Part shown: positions 7,487-14,010 of the stretch, in pieces
Layout of the letters: each line of letters opens with the position of its first letter
Numbering within the stretch: the stretch's first letter is position 1
Origin: Bordetella parapertussis
GTDB taxonomy: Bacteria; Pseudomonadota; Gammaproteobacteria; Burkholderiales; Burkholderiaceae_B
Direction: 5' to 3'
DNA: 17,602 nt
Assembly (NCBI GenBank): GCA_945903445.1
Contig: CAMDNZ010000058.1
Span: 1 to 17,602 of the forward strand
Made by a program: the position numbers and the translations under genes
The notes under the pieces: generated by a model
Told to the model about the DNA's origin: nothing
Databases searched by the model: none
Seen by the model: the letters and a program-made list of their open reading frames with translations, nothing else

Positions 7487-8530
7487 TTATGCGATCTTGG
7501 CCGCACGGGCCCACCTTTCCAGGTAGGCCGGCCAGACTTCGGGGTTCAGCAAACAGCGGGGTTTTTGCCCATTGAGCAAATCGATCAATTGCGCTGCCGA
7601 GGACGCCGCGACTTTGCGCCGCCCCTCGTGCGACACACCTGCGGTGTGATGGGTGGCCACGACATTGTGGCATTGCAAGAGCGGGGCATCGTTGCCCGGC
7701 GGCTCGACCGCCCAGACATCCAGGCCCGCGCCTGCCAGATGACCGCTATCGAGCGCCGCCAGCAAGGCCGTTTCGTCGTGAATATGGCCGCGTGCCGTCG
7801 AGATGAACAGGCTGCCCACTTGCATGCGGGCGAAAGCCTGTTGGTTCATCAGCCCGCGCGTCTCTTCGTTTAACGGGCAGTGCAGCGACACCACGTCGGC
7901 TTGACTCAACAAGGCGTCCAAATCGACAGCCCGTGCGCCACGCTCGGCCATTCGATCGGGCGTAAGATAAGGGTCGTACGCGATTACCTGCATGCCGAAC
8001 GCGCCCGCCAGGCGTGCTGCGCGTTGGCCGATCTGCCCCAAGCCAACAATGCCGAAGGTTTTGCCGTCCAACTCGCGCCCCATCAGATCTTCGCGGCTAA
8101 AGCCTCGTTCATGCCGCAGCTTGTAGCCCGACTCGGGCAATCGCTTGACCAAGGCCAGCAATAGCGCGAAGGTATGTTCGGCAACGGACGCCGCGTTAGA
8201 ACCGGCCTGGTTGACCACCGCGATACCTGCCTGGGTACATGCCGCGACATCGACGGTGTCGTAGCCCGCACCACCGGCCGATACGCACAGCAGATCCGGG
8301 CTTTGCGCCAACAGCGCCGTATCGACGAACCACTGGCGCGGCAGTTCGTCTTTTGCCGCCGACACATGATAGGCATGCGCCGCTTGCAAACCGGCCAGGG
8401 TCCGCACGTCGTCGCCCAGGTGCGGCAGTACTTCCAGTTGCAGACCGGGAACGGCAAGAAGCGTGGCATCGAACACGGGGTCTAACCACAAGTCGAGACG
8501 GCGAACCCGCCACGTGGGAGAGAGGGTCAT
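7487..8530 (-). CDS. D-isomer-specific 2-hydroxyacid dehydrogenase (operon enzyme)
   Basis: The 347-residue NAD(P)-dependent enzyme interconverts a D-2-hydroxy acid and its 2-oxo acid. The nucleotide fold has GIVGLGQIGQRAARLAGAFG (GxGxxG at 163-168), followed by the substrate-domain hinge. Catalytic residues expected for the family are present: Arg247 in STARGHI, Glu276 in WAVEPP and His295 in THHTAG. The acidic/hydrophobic YDP after strand 2 suggests NAD preference, an inference. ATG 8530 has AAGGAACG just upstream; the gene starts 9 bases after the RraA-like gene. Its place between an aldolase-like gene and a Bug receptor suggests it supplies or consumes the 2-oxo acid in that pathway. It is distinct from the HprA-like paralog at 15317-16282. 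The true substrate is unknown. Confidence 0.92.
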   Translation of the reverse strand: MTLSPTWRVRRLDLWLDPVFDATLLAVPGLQLEVLPHLGDDVRTLAGLQAAHAYHVSAAKDELPRQWFVDTALLAQSPDLLCVSAGGAGYDTVDVAACTQAGIAVVNQAGSNAASVAEHTFALLLALVKRLPESGYKLRHERGFSREDLMGRELDGKTFGIVGLGQIGQRAARLAGAFGMQVIAYDPYLTPDRMAERGARAVDLDALLSQADVVSLHCPLNEETRGLMNQQAFARMQVGSLFISTARGHIHDETALLAALDSGHLAGAGLDVWAVEPPGNDAPLLQCHNVVATHHTAGVSHEGRRKVAASSAAQLIDLLNGQKPRCLLNPEVWPAYLERWARAAKIA

Positions 8531-8539
8531 GTTCGTTCC

Positions 8540-9211
8540 TTACAGACCGACGCAGCCCAGCGCTTTCAGACGCGCATCGACCCACGACTGATCCAGGGTA
8601 CCGGCTTCGATGTCGGCCATCATCTTGGCCTCCAAATCTTGTTTGCCCTGCGTGGCGGTATAGATGGCGGCCAGTTGATCGAAGGGGATGACCAACAAAC
8701 CGTCTTCGTCGCCCAGCACCAGATCGCCCGGCTCGACCGTCATGCCGTCGATGGCGATCACGGCATTGATTTCGCCCGGACCGTCTTTGTAGGGACCGCG
8801 ATGCGTCACCCCCGCCGCATAAACCGGAAAACTGCCGCGACCGATGGTGCCCGCGTCGCGGATCGCGCCGTTGATGACGATACCGCCCAGATTTCGGCGA
8901 GTGGCGTAGGTGGTCATCAGTTCGCCGATGATAGCGTTGGTCAGATCGCCTCCGGCGTCCACCACGATCACATCGCCCGGCTGCGCCAGTTCGATGGCTT
9001 TGTGGACCAGCAGGTTATCGCCGGGACGCGTACGCACTGTCAGCGCCGGACCGGCCAGGGGCGTGCCGTCGTGCATCGGACGCAGGCGTGCACCACCTGC
9101 CGTCAGACGCGACATGACATCGCTGATGTTGGCGACAGGAATGCCGCGGAATTTCTCGACATCGGCAGTGGACGTCCGACGATTGCGGGCATAAATCTGA
9201 AAACCATGCAT
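8540..9211 (-). CDS. RraA-fold HMG/CHA aldolase-like protein
   Basis: This 223-residue protein belongs to the RraA/menG-fold family. It includes divalent-metal class II aldolases that cleave 4-hydroxy-4-methyl-2-oxoglutarate or 4-carboxy-4-hydroxy-2-oxoadipate to pyruvate, as well as the RNase E inhibitor RraA. The sequence keeps the aldolase signature: PGDVIVVDAGGDLTNAIIGE, then GGIVINGAIRDAGTIGR, with Arg118-Asp119 matching the Arg-Asp pair that binds substrate and Mg. These residues and the catabolic neighbours favour an enzyme over a ribonuclease regulator. ATG 9211 is preferred because GGAG lies about 8 bases upstream; the GTG at 9220 is closer than that site allows. It begins 15 bases after the upstream TctC gene. 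Oxaloacetate decarboxylase activity, seen in family members, is an alternative. Confidence 0.88.
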   Translation of the reverse strand: MHGFQIYARNRRTSTADVEKFRGIPVANISDVMSRLTAGGARLRPMHDGTPLAGPALTVRTRPGDNLLVHKAIELAQPGDVIVVDAGGDLTNAIIGELMTTYATRRNLGGIVINGAIRDAGTIGRGSFPVYAAGVTHRGPYKDGPGEINAVIAIDGMTVEPGDLVLGDEDGLLVIPFDQLAAIYTATQGKQDLEAKMMADIEAGTLDQSWVDARLKALGCVGL

Positions 9212-9226
9212 GCGTTGCACTCCAGG

Positions 9227-10207
9227 TTATTGAGGTTCGATGCCAGCGTCGCGGACGACGGCGCCAAAGGTGTCGTGGTCGGCTTTATGGCGGGCGGCCA
9301 GATCGGCAGGCGTGCCCTTCAACACGCTATAGCCGCTTGCTTCCAATCGCTTGATCAGGCTTTCGTCGGCCAACACTTTGTTCAGCGCGCCGTTGAGCGT
9401 GACGATCGTTTCGTCGGGCGTCTTTGCAGGCGCCATCAAACCCCACCAGATCGGCTGATTGATGTGCTTGAAACCGCTCTCGGCGAAGGTGGGCACGTCG
9501 GGCAAGGCCGGCGAACGCTCGCTGGCGACCACCGCCAACGCACGCACTTTGCCCGCCTGGATTTGCGGCAGCAAAGAGGCGACCGATCCGGTGTAGAGAT
9601 CGATGCGGCCGCTGACCAAATCGGGCAGCGCCTGCGCCCATCCGCGATAAGGGATATGCATCAATTCGATCTTCGCAGCGCGACGCCATTGGTGACCCAG
9701 CAGGTCGCCGCTACCGCCCACGCCCGGAATACCCAGCGTCAAGGCGCCGGGTTTCGCGCTTGCGGCTCGGGCGACGTCGTCGATCGTCTTGAAGGGCGAA
9801 TCGGGGATGACCACGAACACGCTGGGCGACGAAGCCACCAGCCCGACCGGTTTGAAATCCTCAAAGGTGTCGTAGGTCAGCTTTTTGTACAGCCACGGAT
9901 TCAGTACGATGTTGTCGGTTTGCGCCATGACCAGGGTGTGACCGTCGGGCTGCGCACGCGCAGTGGAATCCAGTGCGAGGTTGCCGCCTGCGCCAGGTTT
10001 GTTCTCGACCACCACGTTCCACTTGCCCGCCTCGGCCAAGCCGCTGGCGACCATGCGGGTCAGGGTGTCGGTGCCACCGCCAGGGGGAAACGGCGACACC
10101 AAAGTAATGGGGCGGCTGCTGAGATCGGCGGCCATTGCTGCGACCAAAGGCACGGTCGCGCAACACGCCAGCGCAACTGCCGAAGCGATTTTCAAAAAGG
10201 GCTGCAT
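9227..10207 (-). CDS. Bug/TctC-family periplasmic solute receptor (first gene of operon)
   Basis: The 326-residue receptor opens the minus-strand operon. ATG 10207 has GAGGATG about 8 bases upstream and starts a signal peptide (MQPFLKIAS, a hydrophobic core, then VAAMA before ADLSS). Mature-domain motifs are ITLVSPFPPGGGTDTLTRM, VVVENKPGAGGNLALDSTA, ARAQPDGHTLVMAQTDNIVL, MHIPYRGWAQALPDLVSGRI and LPDVPTFAESGF, all typical of the family. It is clearly divergent from the operon's other receptor at 6452-7444: the ligand loops differ (GIPGVGGSGDLLG here, GTTGTGSDDHIAM there), so the two may bind different carboxylates. No linked TctAB genes are present. Downstream genes follow at 15 and 9 bases, supporting a single transcript from the AT-rich region at 10208-10360. 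Confidence 0.92.
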   Translation of the reverse strand: MQPFLKIASAVALACCATVPLVAAMAADLSSRPITLVSPFPPGGGTDTLTRMVASGLAEAGKWNVVVENKPGAGGNLALDSTARAQPDGHTLVMAQTDNIVLNPWLYKKLTYDTFEDFKPVGLVASSPSVFVVIPDSPFKTIDDVARAASAKPGALTLGIPGVGGSGDLLGHQWRRAAKIELMHIPYRGWAQALPDLVSGRIDLYTGSVASLLPQIQAGKVRALAVVASERSPALPDVPTFAESGFKHINQPIWWGLMAPAKTPDETIVTLNGALNKVLADESLIKRLEASGYSVLKGTPADLAARHKADHDTFGAVVRDAGIEPQ

Positions 10208-10360
10208 CGTGTCATCCTCGTTTATCACGCCTGTCGGAAACAGACGAAGTGTTATGCGATGAGAATACAATATAAAAACAATTAGATGATTGCCCAGGCG
10301 AAAATCCTAGGGAAAACGCCAGGAAAATGCGTTAAATTCGGACGTTATTGAACAATTAAT
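10208..10360 (-). promoter_or_regulatory. AT-rich promoter/operator region of the organic-acid operon
   Basis: This stretch is markedly more AT-rich than its surroundings. On the minus strand it carries three ATTGT words: one within ATTGTTCAAT (10347-10356, arms ATTG and CAAT), and two in the run ATTGTTTTTATATTGTATTC near 10265-10285. A -35-like TTGTTT lies in that run, but the best -10-like CATAAC sits about 19 bases downstream, a poor fit. A further inverted repeat, CTGT and ACAG around 5 bases, is near 10224-10236. One of these is a reasonable candidate for the GntR operator, though no specific site can be proved. The rest of the gap up to 10469 holds a 6-bp hairpin (TAAGCG/CGCTTA at 10420-10438) downstream of the PIG-L gene. 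Confidence 0.4.
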
Positions 10361-10469
10361 GTACGCCATGTTCATGCCAATCAGGAATGGCTCTAAGTGG
10401 ATCGGCGCACGATGGGGTTTAAGCGGTACGTGCGCTTACGTTGGTGTCTCTGTGGAGGTTGACCTCGGC

Positions 10470-11315
10470 TCAAGTGTCGGCATTGGCGTCTGGACCGATG
10501 TCCGAATTGGCTTCGATGGTCAGCAACCAATAACCCTCTTCGGTTCCGTCGTCGCCACTGTGGGCAATCCCCAGACAACGCAACTGACTGGCGTAACTGG
10601 CGACTGCCGCGGCCTTGCGTGCTGCGGCGTCGGGCGCATGTGCAGGTACGGCGCCGCGCGCTGTGGAATAGGCCTCGGTCGCGCCAGACGCCGCGGTGGT
10701 ACCTGCGGATAAGGTGGCGGTCGGGTTGGCGCCACGAGCGGACTCGTCGGCAGATGCGCCTTGCACGGTAATTGGCGTCGCACACACGCCAGCATGCAAA
10801 AGCGTCGCCAGACGCCGTTGCAGCACGCCCGCCCGGCGTCGATACAGCACGTCCTCGAAACCGATCCACATGGTCCCGGGATGCTGTCGCAGCAACTGCA
10901 AACAGGCATCGCTCACGCATTCATGATCGCAATGAAACAAGCCCAAGGGCACGAGGATGGCATCCCAGTGCCTGTCGCCTAATACGTCCCACAAGCGCCG
11001 GGCCAGATCGACCGGTTGGGGCAGGGCCGCATACTGACTGTCGAGTTCGCTCATCCGTTGCGGGGTCGCGTTCAACAGCGCCAAGGCACGATCGTCTTCG
11101 GTCAATCGAACCGCCATGGCCTGCGACGACGAGCTAAAACCGCAGCGTGCGTCGTACCCCGTCAACGCCGTGTGCGACGGCGGCGCTGCGGCAAACACGG
11201 TCAGTACCGTACACCCTGGATGGCTCGCCAGAAAGCGGCCACAACTTAACACCGCATCGTCCAGATGAGGCGACACGACACACACACTGTCGGGTGCGAC
11301 GACGCCTTGCATCAT
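10470..11315 (-). CDS. PIG-L (LmbE-type) zinc-dependent N-deacetylase
   Basis: The 281-residue protein belongs to the PIG-L/LmbE family, zinc hydrolases that remove N-acetyl groups from amino-sugar conjugates (known members act on GlcNAc-PI, GlcNAc-inositol and bacillithiol precursors). The zinc motifs are complete: SPHLDDAVLSCG at 15-26 and GLFHCDH at 125-131. A 47-residue Ala/Gly/Thr-rich stretch (about 186-232) interrupts the domain before the conserved KAAAVASYASQL helix (234-245). ATG 11315 is followed directly by a second ATG; the AAGGA upstream is better spaced for the second, so the real start may be 11312. It is the last gene of the cluster, 33 bases after the glycosyltransferase. 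A deacetylase next to a glycosyltransferase suggests the two act in sequence on one sugar. Confidence 0.9.
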   Translation of the reverse strand: MMQGVVAPDSVCVVSPHLDDAVLSCGRFLASHPGCTVLTVFAAAPPSHTALTGYDARCGFSSSSQAMAVRLTEDDRALALLNATPQRMSELDSQYAALPQPVDLARRLWDVLGDRHWDAILVPLGLFHCDHECVSDACLQLLRQHPGTMWIGFEDVLYRRRAGVLQRRLATLLHAGVCATPITVQGASADESARGANPTATLSAGTTAASGATEAYSTARGAVPAHAPDAAARKAAAVASYASQLRCLGIAHSGDDGTEEGYWLLTIEANSDIGPDANADT

Positions 11316-11348
11316 GTCCTTCGCTGAGTCGACAACACGGCAGCCACG

Positions 11349-12062
11349 CTAACGAACCGTGGTCGGTTGGATCGCCAGAGCATCCGGCAGGAGATCGGCC
11401 AGCAACCCCTCCCGACGCGCCAGATCGCTCAGAAAATCGGCAAAGCCGCCGCGGGCGCGGCTCTCCAAACGGCCACTGGTTTTCACGCGGGCCTGCCCGC
11501 TCCAGACGATCGATGCGCCGGTAGACGCCAGCGCTTCGACCAGGGCCACGTCTTCGCTCACACGCAACGGTGCGAATCCGCCCGCTCGACGATAGGCCCG
11601 AGCGCATACTCCCAAATTCGCGCCATGCACGTGCCGATGACCGTCGCGATAGTCGTATAACTGGTCATAGCGTTCCCGCAGTGTCGATGGCAGCATCGAC
11701 CAATCGGCCACCTCGACAATGCCGCAAACCGCCTGAGCCCCCCAGCTCAATTGGCTGTTCAACCAGTCCTGCGGCACGATCGAATCGGCATCGGTAAACG
11801 CCAGCCAGCGTGCGCCGTACGCCAGCGCTTGTTCGGCACCCAAGCGCCGAGCCTCGCCGACATTACGGGCTGTGATCGACAGGCATGTCGCGCCCAGGCT
11901 GCGCGCAATATCGGCAGTCGAGTCGCGGCACGCATCGGCGACGACGATCACGAGCACGGGCTCGCCGCTCGACGCGAACGTTCGAGCAGCACAGGCAATA
12001 GCGGTCAAACAGGCACCGATAACACTCGCTTCGTTGTGCGCAGGGACGATGACGCCAATCAT
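11349..12062 (-). CDS. Family 2 glycosyltransferase
   Basis: The 237-residue protein is a soluble GT2 (GT-A fold) glycosyltransferase, transferring a sugar from a nucleotide donor with inversion. It opens with VIVPAHNEASVIGACL (4-19), the donor-site strand. It has VVADACRDSTADIA (40-53), NVGEARRLGAEQAL, the metal-binding FTDADS (89-94), HGANLGVCARAYRRAGGF (146-163) and the acceptor/base motif SEDVAL (169-174). No membrane helices are seen, so it is not a processive synthase of the NodC/cellulose type. Its ATG overlaps the methyltransferase stop as ATGA, so the two are translationally coupled. The PIG-L deacetylase follows. Donor and acceptor cannot be predicted. Confidence 0.92.
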   Translation of the reverse strand: MIGVIVPAHNEASVIGACLTAIACAARTFASSGEPVLVIVVADACRDSTADIARSLGATCLSITARNVGEARRLGAEQALAYGARWLAFTDADSIVPQDWLNSQLSWGAQAVCGIVEVADWSMLPSTLRERYDQLYDYRDGHRHVHGANLGVCARAYRRAGGFAPLRVSEDVALVEALASTGASIVWSGQARVKTSGRLESRARGGFADFLSDLARREGLLADLLPDALAIQPTTVR

Positions 12063-12709
12063 GCAAGACCCTCGGTTTGGGCCACGCTATTCGCGTCTCT
12101 CGACCAAACCTGAAGCAACAAGTCTGGCTCGCTGACCGTACATAGCAAATACAGACCCAAGCTTTGGTTCAAGGCGCGATGAACCTCGAGGGTGCTGGCA
12201 CGACGTGCGTCGAAGTCATGACGCCAATGGCACGCCACGACCACGCCACGATCCGTCAAGCTATCCACAAATCGTTCTACCATGCTGCGCCAATTGTCCG
12301 GCGTAAAGTAATAGCCCAGTTCGCTTAGCACGATCAAATCGAACGTGCCTTCGGGCCAATCTTGGGGCAGTGCGGCCACGTGCACCATAACGTGGGAATA
12401 AGCCGACAACCTATCCCGAGCCGACGCTACCGCGCGCGGGTGCAGGTCGGTAGCGAGCAAGGCATCGCAGCGCGAAGCGAGCTTTTCGGTCAGCAGCCCC
12501 GCGCCGCATCCCGGCTCGAACACCCGGCCGAAACGCGCATGAGGCAGTACCGCTTCGACCAATGCCCGCTTGCGCGCCTCATACCATCGAGTCCGCATCT
12601 GCCACGGATCGTCGGTACCGTCGTAGAGTGTGTCGAAGTACTCGACATCCACGGCAGACACGCCAGGCGTGGCAGCGGGGGTGGCGCTCACCCGATCTAC
12701 AGCGTCCAT
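12059..12709 (-). CDS. SAM-dependent methyltransferase, NodS-like
   Basis: The 216-residue protein is a class I methyltransferase. The N-terminal segment YFDTLYDGTDDPWQMRTRWY (24-43) followed by EARKRALVEAVLP matches the NodS-like group, whose founder N-methylates the deacetylated amino sugar of Nod factors. SAM-site motifs are VFEPGCGAGLLTEKLA (63-78), LLATDLHPRAVASAR (84-98) and FDLIVLSELGYYF (123-135). ATG 12709 has GGAGA about 8 bases upstream. Longer starts (to 12883) lie inside the preceding dehydrogenase gene in another frame and are rejected. It overlaps that gene by 13 bases and the glycosyltransferase by 4. In related clusters, as I recall, this domain can be fused to a PIG-L deacetylase, which would support a shared substrate; that is not verifiable here. 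Confidence 0.9.
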   Translation of the reverse strand: MDAVDRVSATPAATPGVSAVDVEYFDTLYDGTDDPWQMRTRWYEARKRALVEAVLPHARFGRVFEPGCGAGLLTEKLASRCDALLATDLHPRAVASARDRLSAYSHVMVHVAALPQDWPEGTFDLIVLSELGYYFTPDNWRSMVERFVDSLTDRGVVVACHWRHDFDARRASTLEVHRALNQSLGLYLLCTVSEPDLLLQVWSRDANSVAQTEGLA

Positions 12710-13845
12710 GGCGAGGTCTCCGATAGGTTTAGTGAAGCAGCAAGGCTCGCCAGATCGCGCTCGGCGTGGCTTTGGCGAATGAACACCGGCAGATCGGCAA
12801 ACAGCCTGGCGGTCGCGGCCTCGCGGCACATGGGTGCAGCACCCAGTGCGCGTGCCGCATGCCACAGTACGTCTGTCGCGCAATGTTCGGCGACGCTGCG
12901 TATCCGGGTCGCGGCCACCGCGGCATCGTCCTGAGGATGCGCATCCACCCAGTTGGCTGTCTCTCGCATCAATGCCTGCGCCTGCGACACGGCCACATCG
13001 ATAGCCCCTAAGTGGGCCTGGGCATGCGGATCGGCGCGTTTAGGCGCAGGCGAATCCGCACTTCCCACTTGCGTGCTAGCGACGCGTTGCGCCAGTGTCA
13101 CGCAAGCACCCAGCCAACACGCGGCGATGCCCATACCGCCATGCCAGAATCCCGGGCGTGCCAAATATTGGCCCGGCTCACCCACCATGATCGCAGGCGT
13201 CTCGTCGAAATGCACATCGGTGCTGGCGGTGGCATCCATGCCCACAGCGTGCCAGCCCGTATCGCCAATCGACACGCCAGGAGCATCGAGCGCGACGGCC
13301 GCCAAACAGGCACGGCCTTGCCCATCCCAGTAGGTGACCAAAGCGTGCGAGGCCAAGGACGCGCCCGAGCACCACGCTTTACGGCCCGTAAGATGCAGGC
13401 TGTCGCGGCCATGGTATCCGGTCACTCGGGCATCCGGTGGCTCCGATGCCCACACAGCCCACAATCGCGCATGTGTGGCGCCATCGCCTGCGTTGTCGTT
13501 GCGCGCGTTGCCTGCGTGTACGCTGGCATCGCGGCTGGACTCAGCCAGCGCGTTCAGCGCAACGATGGCGGCCGGCTCTGCGCCATCGAAGCAATCGGCC
13601 AGAATGGCTTGAGCGTCCCAATGCGGTTCTGCCAGCTTGACCAACACCAGATCGATGGCGGCCACGGCTTGCAATGCCCGCCACCGTTCCAGCGTTCGAC
13701 CGCGCCCAGGCAAGGGCAAGCTGGGATAGACATGCAGCACGGCGCTCAGGGCCACCCGCAATACGCCAGTGTCTCGACGCCCATCCAACGGGATTAGAGT
13801 CGGATCGTCGCATAACGAACTCGACTGATTCAGTGCAAGCGCCAT
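12697..13845 (-). CDS. Acyl-CoA dehydrogenase-like flavoprotein (divergent)
   Basis: The 382-residue protein has the layout of acyl-CoA dehydrogenases: an N-terminal helical part, a middle beta domain with LTGRKAWCSGASLASHALVT (152-171) and GMDATASTDVHFD (202-214), and a C-terminal helical bundle ending FIRQSHAERDLASLA. These enzymes use FAD to form an alpha-beta double bond in an acyl thioester. The catalytic glutamate cannot be placed by eye and the N-terminal half is poorly conserved, so the reaction may differ from ordinary beta-oxidation. The start is uncertain: ATG 13845 and GTG 13872 both lack a good ribosome-binding site; ATG is preferred. It heads the four-gene cluster and overlaps the methyltransferase by 13 bases. 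No acyl-CoA ligase or hydratase is adjacent, which argues against a simple fatty-acid pathway. Confidence 0.82.
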   Translation of the reverse strand: MALALNQSSSLCDDPTLIPLDGRRDTGVLRVALSAVLHVYPSLPLPGRGRTLERWRALQAVAAIDLVLVKLAEPHWDAQAILADCFDGAEPAAIVALNALAESSRDASVHAGNARNDNAGDGATHARLWAVWASEPPDARVTGYHGRDSLHLTGRKAWCSGASLASHALVTYWDGQGRACLAAVALDAPGVSIGDTGWHAVGMDATASTDVHFDETPAIMVGEPGQYLARPGFWHGGMGIAACWLGACVTLAQRVASTQVGSADSPAPKRADPHAQAHLGAIDVAVSQAQALMRETANWVDAHPQDDAAVAATRIRSVAEHCATDVLWHAARALGAAPMCREAATARLFADLPVFIRQSHAERDLASLAASLNLSETSPWTL

Positions 13846-13973
13846 GGGAGGGTACGCAAAGAGACAAGGCACTGTTTAATGCAAGCGACGTGCCCAGTCA
13901 CACTTGGTATGTCTCCTATTATCGCGCCTGGCTCTTTTCAATCGCTGCCGATAGCTTTATCTTGGCGTTTCTG

Positions 13974-13999
13974 GCGAGCGACTGGCTCGCGCTTTTTTT
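13974..13999 (+). terminator. Intrinsic terminator / attenuator just before tandem GNAT gene
   Basis: GCGAGC and GCTCGC pair as a perfect 6-bp GC-rich stem with a 5-base loop (GACTG), followed after two bases by seven consecutive Ts. This is a textbook intrinsic terminator on the plus strand. It sits only 11 bases before the chosen ATG at 14011, so plus-strand transcripts starting in the 13846-13970 gap would meet it before the coding region. Confidence 0.7.
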
Positions 14000-14010
14000 G
14001 GACTTGTCCC

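Noticed and set aside
8639..10285. 548-residue open frame on the plus strand
   Set aside because: It lies antisense to the RraA-like and TctC genes, which have clear family motifs, signal peptides and ribosome-binding sites. Long antisense frames are common in high-GC DNA, and this one has no recognisable domain.
12710..12883. Longer methyltransferase start
   Set aside because: It lies inside the upstream dehydrogenase gene in another frame, while ATG 12709 has a good ribosome-binding site and the NodS-like segment follows it.
13012..13797. 261-residue plus-strand frame inside the acyl-CoA dehydrogenase gene
   Set aside because: Antisense shadow rich in Arg, Ala and His without family motifs.
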